Below, in pieces: positions 15,153-24,001 of a stretch of 64,000 bases of DNA. The position numbers were made by a program, and so were the translations under genes. Below the pieces are notes generated by a model. The model saw nothing but the letters and a program-made list of their open reading frames with translations. It did no database searches and had not been told where the DNA came from. Each line of letters opens with the position of its first letter. The first letter of the stretch is position 1. Source of the stretch: an uncultured Bacteroidales bacterium (GTDB taxonomy: Bacteria > Bacteroidota > Bacteroidia > Bacteroidales > Muribaculaceae); NCBI GenBank assembly GCA_902762385.1, contig CACWNQ010000009.1, positions 1-64,000 of the forward strand, in the 5' to 3' direction.

Positions 15153-16748
15153 ATGAGAAAGGTAATCACACTTGTAATAGCTATAGCCACCATTGCTTGT
15201 GGCTGGGCTTTGGATAAACAACAGTCAAAACTACAATTCGACCCCACCGTGGGTGAACTGCGCACAATGACCATGGTCGATGGTAGCAAAGTAAACTACA
15301 TAGCCTATGAGCACCTCTACTACGTTACCAACATCGAAGACTCGACCTATCAATACCTGAACATTTACGTTCCCGAGCATTCAGACTTCAAGGCACCAAT
15401 ACTTCTGCGCACCTACGTGGGCGGCTACATGGCATCGGAAGCTGGTCGTCCACAGGCTGGCGACGCCAGTGGGCGTGCATTGAAAGAAGGCATGGTGGTA
15501 GTGATACCTGGCACACGAGGCCGCAACTCGATTGTAAAAGCTGCTAAAAACGACAAGAAAGCCGGTGTGAAAAAAGGCGATAAAATATATACCGGTCGTG
15601 CTCCAAATGCCATCCTCGACCTAAAAGCAGCCATTCGCTACATACGCTACTTTGACGACGAAATACCTGGCGATGCCGAGAAGATAATCACCGACGGCAC
15701 AAGCGCTGGTGGCGCAATGTCGGCCTTGATGGGAGCTACAGGCAATAATCCCGCCTATGAGCCCTTGCTCCAAGCAATGGGCGCTGCCCCTGTGCGCGAC
15801 AACGTGCTTGCCTCGGTGTGCTACTGCCCTATCATTGACCTTGATCATGCCGACATGGCCTATGAGTGGCTTTATAACTGCACCGTGAGCCGCCAGACTG
15901 GCGACCCTGCCGTACTTGCCGTGAGTGATGAACTCAAAGCACAATACCCTGCCTACTTAGAGAGCCTGAACTTGCACACTGCTGATGGCACATTACTCAC
16001 CGCCGATAATTACCTTGACTATATTAAGAAAGAGCTCATTCGCTCGGCTCAGCTAGCCAAGAACGCCGGTGCCGATATTCCCGACAGCCTGGGTTTCACA
16101 TTCAGCGAAGAAGCAAGCTTTGGTGCGCCACCCATCAACGGTGTTACCCCCTCGCCTGCTGGCAGAGCCCCACTGGGCGCTCGTGGACAAAGAACAATGC
16201 CTGGACGCATGGGCGGCAAAAAAGTTGGAGAATACATCACCGACCTCGATATGGACAAATACCTGAACTATGTGGTGAGCACTCAACCATTGAAGACTGC
16301 TCCAGCCTTCGACACCCAGGGTGTTGTGGGGCAGAGAGCCTCGGGCGAGAACGAGGAGTTTGGCGACTCAAAGGGCAGCAGCGTGAACTTCACCGACTAT
16401 AGCGCCAAGATAACAGGAACTGTTGTGGCCGAGGAAGTGAAGCGCAACGTCGCGCTGATGAACCCTATGAACTACATAGGCGACGGAGTGAGCGATGTGG
16501 CCCAATACTGGTATATAAGGCATGGCGCTCGCGACCGCGATACAGCATTCCCAGTACCTATCAATCTGGCCCTAAAACTGCAAAATGCCGGCAAGAGCGT
16601 TGATTTCCTACTAGCCTGGAACCGCCCTCACAGCGGTGACTATGCCCTCGATGAGATGTTCCAGTGGATAAAGCGCTGCCTGCTAGACCAAAGCATCAAA
16701 GAGAGAGCGACAATTTCAAAAAAATCATCAGTCAGTGATTTATATTAA
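15153..16748 (+). CDS. Secreted tannase-like alpha/beta hydrolase (subtype B)
   Basis: 531 aa with a short signal peptide (VIAIATIACGWA). The fold is alpha/beta hydrolase: early LRTYVGGYMAS, nucleophile elbow GTSAGGAMSALMG, then the conserved PIIDLDHADMAYEW segment, and HGARDRDTAFPVPINLA plus NRPHSGDY near the end carrying the probable catalytic Asp and His. This arrangement matches subtype B tannases and related feruloyl-esterase-like enzymes, which cleave gallate or aryl esters; a large lid-like insertion (about residues 280-420) is consistent with them. The true substrate is unproven. It follows recO by 39 bp and may share its transcript. Confidence 0.8.
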   Translation: MRKVITLVIAIATIACGWALDKQQSKLQFDPTVGELRTMTMVDGSKVNYIAYEHLYYVTNIEDSTYQYLNIYVPEHSDFKAPILLRTYVGGYMASEAGRPQAGDASGRALKEGMVVVIPGTRGRNSIVKAAKNDKKAGVKKGDKIYTGRAPNAILDLKAAIRYIRYFDDEIPGDAEKIITDGTSAGGAMSALMGATGNNPAYEPLLQAMGAAPVRDNVLASVCYCPIIDLDHADMAYEWLYNCTVSRQTGDPAVLAVSDELKAQYPAYLESLNLHTADGTLLTADNYLDYIKKELIRSAQLAKNAGADIPDSLGFTFSEEASFGAPPINGVTPSPAGRAPLGARGQRTMPGRMGGKKVGEYITDLDMDKYLNYVVSTQPLKTAPAFDTQGVVGQRASGENEEFGDSKGSSVNFTDYSAKITGTVVAEEVKRNVALMNPMNYIGDGVSDVAQYWYIRHGARDRDTAFPVPINLALKLQNAGKSVDFLLAWNRPHSGDYALDEMFQWIKRCLLDQSIKERATISKKSSVSDLY

Positions 16749-16781
16749 TCTACTATAAGGTTTAATTTGAAAGAAAATAAG

Positions 16782-16789
16782 TACCTTTG
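16782..16789 (+). promoter_or_regulatory. -7 element of the ychF promoter
   Basis: TACCTTTG fits TAnnTTTG, 39 bp before the ychF ATG. Confidence 0.6.
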
Positions 16790-16827
16790 CAGTCGATTTA
16801 ATTTTAAAAATATAAATTCATTATAAT

Positions 16828-17928
16828 ATGGCACTTCAATGTGGTATTGTGGGACTTCCCAACGTGGGCAAGTCGACATTGTTTAACTGTTTGTCGAACG
16901 CTAAGGCGCAGTCGGCAAACTTCCCCTTCTGTACAATAGAGCCCAACGTGGGCGTGATTACCGTTCCTGATGAGCGACTCAACAAGCTCGCCGAACTTGT
17001 GCATCCTGCTAAAGTGGTGCCCACCACTGTCGAGATTGTCGACATTGCAGGCCTTGTGAAAGGTGCGAGCCGCGGTGAGGGCCTTGGCAACAAGTTCCTT
17101 GCCAACATTCGTGAGACCGATGCCATCCTGCACGTGCTGCGCTGCTTTGACGACGACAACATCACCCATGTGGACGGCACCGTCGACCCCGTGCGCGACA
17201 AGGAAGTCATCGATACTGAATTGCAACTGCGTGACCTCGAGACCATCGAGAGCCGCATAGGCAAAGTGGCCAAGATGGCTGCCGCTGGTGAACGCGACGC
17301 CAAGATGCAGCACGAGGTGCTCAAGCGCTACCAGGAGGTTCTCACCCAGGGCAAAAGCGCCCGCAGCGTGGTGCTTGAGACAAAAGACGAACAGAAGTTT
17401 GCCCACGACCTGTTCCTCTTGACCAACAAGCCCGTGCTCTATGTGTGCAACGTCGACGACGCAAGCGCCGTTAACGGCAACAAGTACGTTGATGCTGTTC
17501 GCGAAGCCGTTAAGGAAGAGAACGCCGAGATACTCATTGTTGCAGCGCAGACCGAGAGCGACATTGCCGAGCTCGAGACCTACGAGGAGCGCCAAATGTT
17601 CCTTGAGGAGATAGGACTACAGGAGAGTGGCGTGAACCGCCTGATTAAAGCAGCCTACAAACTGCTCGACCTCGAGACCTTCCTCACCGCAGGTCCAAAA
17701 GAGGTGCGCGCATGGACCTACCGTAAGGGTAGCAAGGCTCCACAGTGTGCCGGCGTGATACACACCGACTTCGAGCGCGGCTTCATCCGTGCCGAGATCA
17801 TCAAATATGACGACTACATTCACTACGGTAGCGAGGCTGCTGTGAAAGAAGCCGGAAAAATGCACATCGAGGGTAAGGACTACGTGTTCCAAGACGGCGA
17901 CATCGTGGTCTTCCGCTTCAATGTGTAA
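16828..17928 (+). CDS. ychF: Ribosome-binding ATPase/GTPase YchF
   Basis: 366 aa, full length for the Obg-like family. G1 is GLPNVGKST (residues 8-16), followed by EPNVGVITVPD, G3 DIAGLVKGASRGEGLGNKFL and a C-terminal TGS domain (about 280-364; FLTAGPKEVRAWT...DFERGFIRAEI). YchF binds ribosomes and hydrolyses ATP rather than GTP; it acts in translation quality and oxidative stress. It has its own -7 box and a strong terminator. Confidence 0.97.
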   Translation: MALQCGIVGLPNVGKSTLFNCLSNAKAQSANFPFCTIEPNVGVITVPDERLNKLAELVHPAKVVPTTVEIVDIAGLVKGASRGEGLGNKFLANIRETDAILHVLRCFDDDNITHVDGTVDPVRDKEVIDTELQLRDLETIESRIGKVAKMAAAGERDAKMQHEVLKRYQEVLTQGKSARSVVLETKDEQKFAHDLFLLTNKPVLYVCNVDDASAVNGNKYVDAVREAVKEENAEILIVAAQTESDIAELETYEERQMFLEEIGLQESGVNRLIKAAYKLLDLETFLTAGPKEVRAWTYRKGSKAPQCAGVIHTDFERGFIRAEIIKYDDYIHYGSEAAVKEAGKMHIEGKDYVFQDGDIVVFRFNV

Positions 17929-17950
17929 TATGATACCTTAATAATACAAT

Positions 17951-17989
17951 AACCCCAAGCACCAGTTGTGGTTGCTTGGGGTTCTTTTT
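17951..17989 (+). terminator. Terminator after ychF
   Basis: AACCCCAAGCA pairs with TGCTTGGGGTT, closely followed by CTTTTTG. It also serves as boundary with the convergent metK gene. Confidence 0.88.
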
Positions 17990-18006
17990 GCCTAGTTCAG
18001 TTCTTG

Positions 18007-19299
18007 TTACAAACCGAAAGCTTCGCGCAGTGTGTCGACGTAGTCGAGTTTCTCCCATGTGAAGAGTTCAACCTCGATGTCGCGGTCGCCTTCATAGAGC
18101 GACTTGAAATGCTTAGTCACCACTTGAGGCTCGCGGCCCATGTGACCATAGGCAGCAGTCTCCTGATAGATGGGATTGCGCAGCTTTAGGCGCTTCTCAA
18201 TCTCGTAAGGAGTCATATCGAAGCAGCCTTCGAGTTTTGCAGCAATCTCGGCATCGCTCATGTTCACATGGCTAGTGCCGAATGTGTTGACATAGAAGCT
18301 CACAGGCTTAGCAATGCCAATGGCATAAGAAACCTGCACAAGCATCTCGTCGGCAATACCAGCTGCCACAGCGTTCTTTGCGATGTGACGAACAGCATAA
18401 GCTGCACTACGGTCCACCTTGCTTGGGTCCTTGCCACTGAATGCACCACCACCGTGTGCTCCACGTCCACCATAGGTGTCGACAATGATTTTGCGGCCTG
18501 TAAGACCGGTGTCGCCATGAGGGCCACCAATCACGAACTTGCCTGTTGGGTTCACTTTCAGGTCCTTCTTGTAGTCGAAACCGTCGAAGAGACGCTTCAC
18601 TTCATCGGGTTGCTTCTCAATTACACGAGGCAACAAGATGCCAGCCAAGTCTTGACGAATTTGCGCCAACATCTTATTGTCAGCCTCCTCCTGCGAGATG
18701 CCGTCGGCAGCAGTGATGAAATCATCATGCTGTGTGCTGATGACAATGGTGTGAATGCGCACAGGGCGATGAGTCTCATCGTCATACTCCACTGTGACCT
18801 GACTCTTGGCATCGGGACGCAGATAAGGAATCACATTCTCCTTGCGCAGTGCGGCAAGTTCACGCAAGATGCAGTGAGCAAGGTCAAGAGTGAGAGGCAT
18901 GTAGTTAGGAGTCTCGTTGCAAGCGAAGCCAAACATCATGCCCTGGTCGCCTGCGCCCTGCTGCTCGCTGGTTGCACGATCAACGCCACGGTTTATGTCG
19001 TCGCTCTGCTCATGGATTGCCGAGAACACGCCACACGACTCGGCGTCAAATTTGTACTCGCTCTTGTTATAGCCAATTTTGCTGATAACATCGCGTGTCA
19101 CCTCCATCAGGTCAATGTAGGTCTTACTCTTAACTTCGCCAGCTATTACCACTTGACCGGTGGTCACGAGAGTTTCACATGCTACTCGGCTGTGGGGGTC
19201 AAAAGCCAGAAAATGGTCGAGTAGCGCATCGCTGATTTGGTCAGCAATTTTGTCGGGATGTCCTTCCGACACCGACTCACTAGTAAATAAATAGTTCAT
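18007..19299 (-). CDS. metK: S-adenosylmethionine synthetase
   Basis: 430 aa, the longer Bacteroidetes form. Landmarks: [21 protein letters not shown] at the N-terminus with the catalytic His, [41 protein letters not shown] and [19 protein letters not shown]. It makes SAM from methionine and ATP in the cytoplasm. The 140-nt leader carries a SAM-II-like aptamer and an alternative pairing that could hide the start codon, giving product feedback. Convergent with ychF. Confidence 0.97.
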   Translation of the reverse strand: MNYLFTSESVSEGHPDKIADQISDALLDHFLAFDPHSRVACETLVTTGQVVIAGEVKSKTYIDLMEVTRDVISKIGYNKSEYKFDAESCGVFSAIHEQSDDINRGVDRATSEQQGAGDQGMMFGFACNETPNYMPLTLDLAHCILRELAALRKENVIPYLRPDAKSQVTVEYDDETHRPVRIHTIVISTQHDDFITAADGISQEEADNKMLAQIRQDLAGILLPRVIEKQPDEVKRLFDGFDYKKDLKVNPTGKFVIGGPHGDTGLTGRKIIVDTYGGRGAHGGGAFSGKDPSKVDRSAAYAVRHIAKNAVAAGIADEMLVQVSYAIGIAKPVSFYVNTFGTSHVNMSDAEIAAKLEGCFDMTPYEIEKRLKLRNPIYQETAAYGHMGREPQVVTKHFKSLYEGDRDIEVELFTWEKLDYVDTLREAFGL

Positions 19300-19327
19300 T
19301 TTTCCAAATTTGTTTAATGTGGAAAAA
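19297..19327 (-). promoter_or_regulatory. Expression platform of the metK riboswitch
   Basis: UUUUUCCA (19327-19320) is perfectly complementary to UGGAAAAA (19306-19299), which runs up to and includes the A of the metK AUG; the 8-bp stem would close a 13-nt loop and hide the initiation region. The same strand, extended to UUUUUCCAC, is also a perfect 9-nt complement of the aptamer P1 segment GUGGAAAAA (19412-19404). Pairing choice could thus couple SAM binding to translation. Confidence 0.6.
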
Positions 19328-19363
19328 CGCTAAGATTCTGTGAAAGATTTGAGGGATAATTCG

Positions 19364-19415
19364 CAGTTTTAGCATTTTTTTAAAGTGGTTGCAAGCAGCC
19401 AAATTTTTCCACTGT
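19364..19415 (-). ncRNA. SAM-II-like riboswitch aptamer
   Basis: The minus strand shows the SAM-II pattern in order: P1 5' strand AGUGG (19413-19409), AUUUGG, CUUGCA, P1 3' strand CCACU (19388-19384), an A-rich linker with UUUAAA, and the invariant GCUAAA (19373-19368). P1 has five base pairs. SAM-II pseudoknots bind S-adenosylmethionine and regulate methionine genes, consistent with the position before metK. The call is from consensus recall, not from a covariance search. Confidence 0.75.
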
Positions 19416-19444
19416 GTTAATACTGTTGTTTATTTTTGCGGCTG

Positions 19445-19452
19445 CAAAGGTA
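19445..19452 (-). promoter_or_regulatory. -7 element of the metK promoter
   Basis: The minus strand reads TACCTTTG; transcription would start near 19438, about 25 nt before the riboswitch aptamer. Confidence 0.65.
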
Positions 19453-19493
19453 GTGCTTTTCCATGTATTACGAAAATTTTTGCACGATTATTT

Positions 19494-19664
19494 TCATGAT
19501 GCCATCAAATTGTCCTCAAAGGTAATCAGGCCACAGAACTGCCACCCCAGGTTCTCTTCATAGAACTCCTTTATGTTCATGACTGAGGCGTAGTATTTGG
19601 TGCTGAACCACTTACGCCGTTGGCTTTTTTGCTCGCCAATAGTTTGAAGCCTTAAAAGACGTTG
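19494..19664 (-). pseudogene. Orphan 3' coding fragment, unknown family
   Basis: An open frame from 19664 to the TGA at 19494-19496 encodes 56 residues with coding-like composition (KWFSTKYYASVMNIKEFYEE, then NLGWQFCGLITFEDNL) but has a stop just upstream and no plausible start before an internal ATG. It begins only about 6 bp after the stop of the lipoprotein gene at 19670. It looks like the C-terminal end of a truncated gene. Family not recognised. Confidence 0.4.
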
Positions 19665-19669
19665 CTACA

Positions 19670-20107
19670 TCAGTTATTGTCTATTTTGGTGTCTTTCTTA
19701 AACCGAGCTATTTCCTCTTGGGAATCGGTCTTATACCAAACCATTTCATTCTTTGTGAGTTTGTGTATGTCACACTCAATATAAATCTTGGTCTGCCCAT
19801 CATGTTCCTTGCCAGTGAAGATGTTCATGTGTGCTGTTTCTCCAACTCGGTAATGAAGGTCGGTAACCGTCCATCCTTCATCGGGCCAATTTGATTCATA
19901 AAGCTCAATTCGGCCAGAATAAGAAGTTTCGGGATAGAACACATATTTAACGACACTCACGTCTTGTATTCTACTATCGAACACTTGTGTCCAAATGCCC
20001 TCAAGCTTGCTTGGGTCAAAACTCTTGACATCCTCGTCGCCACATGATGTTGCGGCAAGAAGTGTGATTGATAAAAAGAAGAAACTAAGCCACTTAAATT
20101 TTCTCAT
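19670..20107 (-). CDS. Small lipoprotein, lipocalin-like
   Basis: 145 aa with a lipoprotein signal (hydrophobic 8-19, lipobox AATSC, C22). The mature chain begins GDEDVKSFDPSKLEGIWTQVF, and the sequence (L-x-G-x-W opening, alternating beta-strand pattern, charged C-terminus) resembles the lipocalin-like lipoproteins frequent in Bacteroidales. No functional residues identified. It lies 50 bp after the lipoprotein gene upstream and probably shares an operon with it and with the retropepsin gene. Confidence 0.7.
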   Translation of the reverse strand: MRKFKWLSFFFLSITLLAATSCGDEDVKSFDPSKLEGIWTQVFDSRIQDVSVVKYVFYPETSYSGRIELYESNWPDEGWTVTDLHYRVGETAHMNIFTGKEHDGQTKIYIECDIHKLTKNEMVWYKTDSQEEIARFKKDTKIDNN

Positions 20108-20157
20108 AACTTAAAGATATTATTGAATACTTGTAAATCCCGATTTATCTGTTTTTG

Positions 20158-20844
20158 TTAATCAGCTTTGAAGACAATATGCATATAGTTTCCATTCTCA
20201 TAACCAAAGCGCTGCACGAGCGTGGAACCGTCGTAGATAGCTTCCAGTTGCAGTGTTATGCCTTTTTCAACAAGTGAGCAGAACGCTTTCGACTGTTTCA
20301 GTTCGTCCTCCGTAAACTTGTAATACTGGCTGTTGTTATTAAACTCAATGCGGATGTGATGATCAACACCATCATAGTTCAAGTTTAGCAGCATGACATT
20401 GGGAATGAAAGCCCATTTCACATGAGAATAGTCAGTGTCGTAATCGAAGCCATAGCGGGCAGTGATAGCCTGCTGAGTAGACTCGGCAAGTGCATGGCTG
20501 AGTCCCTCGTCCGCATCCACCACCTTTGAAATCAGCGATATGGGGAAGTCTTGAAAGAAAACATGCAGCATATTGTTGTCTGACACATCAACCTGTACGT
20601 CATTGAAGGTTTCACTATGGGCTACCGTTATAGGTCGACCTGCCTCGTCAGTCCCTTCGACACAATCTTTGTTTTTATAGGTAATGATATACTGACCAGG
20701 ATATTCACCCGAAATGTTCTGCGCATAGGTTTCCTTTTGTTTGCTCGTCAACCGCTTCACAACATCGTCTTCGCTGCTACAAGATGCGAGGTAGAACACT
20801 GTGAACAATAGCGGTATAATTCCTAAAAACTTTAATTTTCTCAT
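20158..20844 (-). CDS. Lipoprotein, DUF4840-like
   Basis: 228 aa. Lipoprotein signal with lipobox LASC (C22) and the acidic SSEDD start of the mature chain, a common surface-export-type beginning in Bacteroidetes. The body (SGEYPGQYIITYKNKD..., VKWAFIPNVMLLNLNYDGVDHHIRIEF) resembles the DUF4840 family of Bacteroides lipoproteins, but this is from memory and moderately certain. Function unknown. It is 66 bp downstream of the retropepsin gene. Confidence 0.68.
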   Translation of the reverse strand: MRKLKFLGIIPLLFTVFYLASCSSEDDVVKRLTSKQKETYAQNISGEYPGQYIITYKNKDCVEGTDEAGRPITVAHSETFNDVQVDVSDNNMLHVFFQDFPISLISKVVDADEGLSHALAESTQQAITARYGFDYDTDYSHVKWAFIPNVMLLNLNYDGVDHHIRIEFNNNSQYYKFTEDELKQSKAFCSLVEKGITLQLEAIYDGSTLVQRFGYENGNYMHIVFKAD

Positions 20845-20910
20845 ATTACTACTCTAATTTACACATTTGCCACAACCAATTAACGCAGGAAAATCGCGAT
20901 TATTATGCTG

Positions 20911-22245
20911 CTACTTTTCAAACTTAACAAACATGTCTCGGAAGTTGATTATGGTTTTGCTGTGCTGCAGAACGGCGGCAATACCTATATTGCCATGGCA
21001 ATGTTCGTCAGCCAGCGTGCTTTCCAGGTCAACAACGGCCTCAACAAGTTGAATCGGCATGTTGCCTATGGAAAGACTGAATGGCCGGATGACTTTCATT
21101 TCCATTGCCCCGGCAATTCCATAACCACCACCTGAGATCGTGTCGGTTGTGGCAATTTTATCTATAATTTCACGATGAGAGTTGTAATAAGCAGCATAGA
21201 GATAGCAGGTATTATTGCTTGCGTTGCCAGTGTCGAAGAGGAATCTGAGGCTTTCACCGCCTGCAGTTGCTTCCACGTGTGAGTTGTACAGCATGTTACG
21301 ACCATAAGCTGGCAGTTGCGATGTTTTGAAAGGGAACAGCATAGTGCTGTCCTTCATGCAAATCTGTGTTTCGCCAATGGCTGATATGACATCACGGCCT
21401 AATATGGGCCCGACTCCTACCAAGTCAAGAAGTTCGCTCTCCTTCTCCAATCCTACGCCCGCTACGATATTGCGGACGGTGATTTCGCCTATTTGCAGGC
21501 TGTCGATGAATGTGCGGAGTCCTTTGGAGTTACCCGTATAGATTACGGAGTCGCCAATAAGTGGCAGGCCCTTCTCCCTGACGAACTTCTCGGTGACAAA
21601 AGTCATTCCTGCTCCCGTGTCAAAATGGAACGGTATGGTTTCGCCTTGAAGCGTTACGGGAATACTCATTAATACCGACTTAGCATCGGGATTTCTTTCA
21701 TCTTTCTTTCTCATCCAAGATTCAATCCGCTTAGGTTTCAGCTCCTTCAGGGTGAATGGAACTGAGACATCATGATTGGGACGCGACAGACTCAGTGCAG
21801 GCAACTCACGCAGAGCATTTACATGCTGATAATAATAGCCCATGGCATCCAACCCTTGCGTCACGCCTTGCCCTTTCAGCTGGTCAAGAACGTTTTTTAT
21901 GAAATCAGCCGCCTCGGCGTAACGCCCCATTTCTTCCAGCAACTGAGCACGCAGGATGATGAAATTAAATACTCCTGCTCCTAGGTCTGACTGGTGATTA
22001 GACAGCAATTCATTCAAGCAATCCAGCGCACGCTCCTTTTGGTTAAAGTTACGGGCAATCATAGCCTCGGCCACCACCTTCAGAAAAGGAGCTTGAATCG
22101 AATCCTTTAATAATGGGTAGTCTTTATCAAGGCCAAACCAATTCTCAGTGTTGATGAGTTCACCAATTCGCTGGTCTGGTTGCTGAGCCGAAATCGTCCG
22201 AAAAGACAATAGCGACAGCAGGATTATTATAACAATTCTCGACAT
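20911..22245 (-). CDS. Secreted retropepsin-like aspartic protease with two DTG motifs
   Basis: 444 aa. Signal peptide (IVIILLSLLSFRTISAQ), a helical TPR-like region (about residues 25-150), then two retropepsin-like domains, each with an Asp-Thr-Gly active-site loop: IPFHFDTGAGMTFV near residue 208 and LRFLFDTGNASNNTCYL near residue 325. Retropepsins need two DTG loops for one active site, normally by dimerisation; here both are in one chain, so it may fold as a single-chain pepsin-like enzyme. Probably periplasmic. Heads a likely operon with two lipoproteins. Confidence 0.8.
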   Translation of the reverse strand: MSRIVIIILLSLLSFRTISAQQPDQRIGELINTENWFGLDKDYPLLKDSIQAPFLKVVAEAMIARNFNQKERALDCLNELLSNHQSDLGAGVFNFIILRAQLLEEMGRYAEAADFIKNVLDQLKGQGVTQGLDAMGYYYQHVNALRELPALSLSRPNHDVSVPFTLKELKPKRIESWMRKKDERNPDAKSVLMSIPVTLQGETIPFHFDTGAGMTFVTEKFVREKGLPLIGDSVIYTGNSKGLRTFIDSLQIGEITVRNIVAGVGLEKESELLDLVGVGPILGRDVISAIGETQICMKDSTMLFPFKTSQLPAYGRNMLYNSHVEATAGGESLRFLFDTGNASNNTCYLYAAYYNSHREIIDKIATTDTISGGGYGIAGAMEMKVIRPFSLSIGNMPIQLVEAVVDLESTLADEHCHGNIGIAAVLQHSKTIINFRDMFVKFEK

Positions 22246-22488
22246 TTAAAATCTGATTTATCGTTATGTTTACAACGCAAAGTTCGTTATTTTTTAGTTA
22301 TTTGCCTATGTTTTTCGGTGATTTATTATTGATTAAACGTTAATTTCTTGTTGATTATTATTGAGGATTATTTGAATTTAAGGTTGAAAATGCCTAATGC
22401 TTGCCGAACATATTCAGGAGCCGTGACTCTTGGTATAGATGTGGATATTGCCTGTGCTCACCTTTTTTCACACAGTGTGTCCACTACT
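22246..22488. other. Intergenic region, nothing recognised
   Basis: An AT-rich non-coding spacer upstream of the retropepsin gene and the first MITE copy. No convincing reading frame or RNA is seen; the minus-strand promoter of the retropepsin gene presumably lies near 22260-22300. Confidence 0.4.
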
Positions 22489-22651
22489 TAACGTGAGTTC
22501 GACGAATTTATCATTTGATAATCATTGCGTTAGCACCCCTCTCTAAGATAGAGGGGGTTGGGGGGAGTATGAAACTCTCTCATAAGGAAATCATACTCCT
22601 CAGTCGCTTCGCGACAGCTCCTAGCCATTTATTTTCGTCGAACTCACGTTA
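22489..22651. mobile_element. MITE copy 1 (163 bp)
   Basis: The element runs from TA-ACGTGAGTTCGACGAA to TTCGTCGAACTCACGT-TA: perfect terminal inverted repeats of about 16 bp bounded by TA, suggesting TA target duplication. The inside holds short hairpins (CCCCTCT/AGAGGGG) and no coding sequence. It is nearly identical to copy 2 at 23792-23984 but lacks about 30 bp near the right end. Confidence 0.8.
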
Positions 22652-23020
22652 TTTAAGGCCACAAGACAATCATATAGAAACTTCTATTCATAATATCCTC
22701 AAGGGGACGACATTCTTTTGAGGAAATTTCAGAGTTGCTCATCAACCTATCACTATGGCACTTAGGTTTCTTTTGGCTTTCGCCAACAGTTATAGCATTT
22801 TGTTCAACAGTTTTGTCAAAAACTTTGCTGACATCATTGCACATTGAGAAAAATTTATATAATTTTGTGTTCTGGAAACATAGCTGTTGTTTTTATTGTT
22901 TTGTTTTAGCACTACAAAATCACTGAAAGTGCCGCTATTTTCTAATTCTCAACCAATTATTTTCAAACTCACATCAACTGCATTGGGTTATTTTTTATGC
23001 CACATAAAAACTAAGATGAT
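22652..23020. other. AT-rich intergenic region
   Basis: No gene recognised. It contains a small hairpin (CCTCAA/TTGAGG around 22697-22725) and a TAATTTTG (22860-22867) that could be a promoter for the lipoprotein gene at 23021, though 150 bp away. Confidence 0.35.
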
Positions 23021-23779
23021 ATGAAGAATTTATTTTTTATATTTATTTCATCAATAATTATGTTTACCTCGTGCAACGACAAGTACGAGCCTTTCTCAAA
23101 TCCTACCAATAGAGTTACTCTAAACATGATGGATGAGGACAATGGTAAGACACAGCTTGATGATGCCGACATATATATTGATCGCAACATGAATTTCACG
23201 ACGTCAAAGAATTTTATGTTTTGTAACTACGGCCAGGCAACTTCTTTATATGACATCGAGGATGGAGATCCCGATATGCGCGAAATAACCTATTCAATAC
23301 CTATTGTGCCCCAAGAAGGATATTTGGCATTTCCTCTACATTACTCCGAGCGGTTTCCCTCGGGTTGCTGTGCAATAGCTATCAACAAGCAATACTATCG
23401 ATTGTGGGTAGAAAAATGGATTGACAATGAAGAGGCAAGCCACATCGGCGCCGTGGTGCACGCAGCACAATACACACCTCGCAAGTTTAATCTTCCAGAA
23501 TGGGAGTCGGATGTAGCTGAAATAGATCTCATAAATAATGGTAAATCAAGTACATCTTTTAAGATTCAGAACAAAAATTGTGAGGCGATGTTGGCTGACG
23601 GCTCACTTTACGGGAACTACAAAATAGAAAGGACAAAATCAAAAGATAGTTACACTGAATTCACTTTTTCAATAGAGAATGGAGGATATGAAGTGTTTTT
23701 GCGAAAGCGATTTCCAATTAAACTGCGTGTAAAGAACTCCTTCACTTTGGTTTATATAAAATTTAATGTAAATAATTGA
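23021..23779 (+). CDS. Lipoprotein, DUF5036-like, between two MITEs
   Basis: 252 aa, lipoprotein signal with lipobox FTSC (C18). The mature part starts NDKYEPFSNPTNRVTLNMMDEDNGKTQL, which resembles the DUF5036 group of Bacteroidales lipoproteins (recalled, moderate certainty). Rest is beta-rich with a paired cysteine (SGCCAI). Function unknown. The gene is flanked by two directly oriented copies of the same MITE (22489-22651 and 23792-23984) and is AT-rich, so the segment may have moved or been duplicated as a unit. Confidence 0.68.
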   Translation: MKNLFFIFISSIIMFTSCNDKYEPFSNPTNRVTLNMMDEDNGKTQLDDADIYIDRNMNFTTSKNFMFCNYGQATSLYDIEDGDPDMREITYSIPIVPQEGYLAFPLHYSERFPSGCCAIAINKQYYRLWVEKWIDNEEASHIGAVVHAAQYTPRKFNLPEWESDVAEIDLINNGKSSTSFKIQNKNCEAMLADGSLYGNYKIERTKSKDSYTEFTFSIENGGYEVFLRKRFPIKLRVKNSFTLVYIKFNVNN

Positions 23780-23791
23780 ATATCCTCTATT

Positions 23792-23984
23792 TAACGTGAG
23801 TTCGACGAATTTATCATTTGATAATCATTGCGTTAGCAACTCCCCCTCAAAATAGAGGGGTGGTTGGGGGGAGTATGAAACTCTCTCATAAGGAAATCAT
23901 ACTCTTCAGTCGCTTCGCGACAGCTCCTCTATCTTAGAGGAGCGACCTGATATACAGCCATTTATTTTCGTCGAACTCACGTTA
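23792..23984. mobile_element. MITE copy 2 (193 bp)
   Basis: Same ends as copy 1 (TA-ACGTGAGTTCGACGAA ... TTCGTCGAACTCACGT-TA) and same orientation. It carries an additional hairpin CTCCTCTA-TCT-TAGAGGAG that copy 1 has lost, and differs in the G-rich centre. Non-autonomous; no transposase is nearby. Confidence 0.8.
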
Positions 23985-24001
23985 AATTAAAATCCTCTGT
24001 T

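Noticed and set aside
22653-22844. 63-codon minus-strand frame between MITE copy 1 and the lipoprotein gene
   Set aside because: Considered as a transposase remnant, but no family motif could be recognised and composition is not convincingly coding.
22489-23984. Possible CRISPR-like or composite transposon
   Set aside because: Only two copies, no regular spacers, no transposase; better explained as two MITEs.
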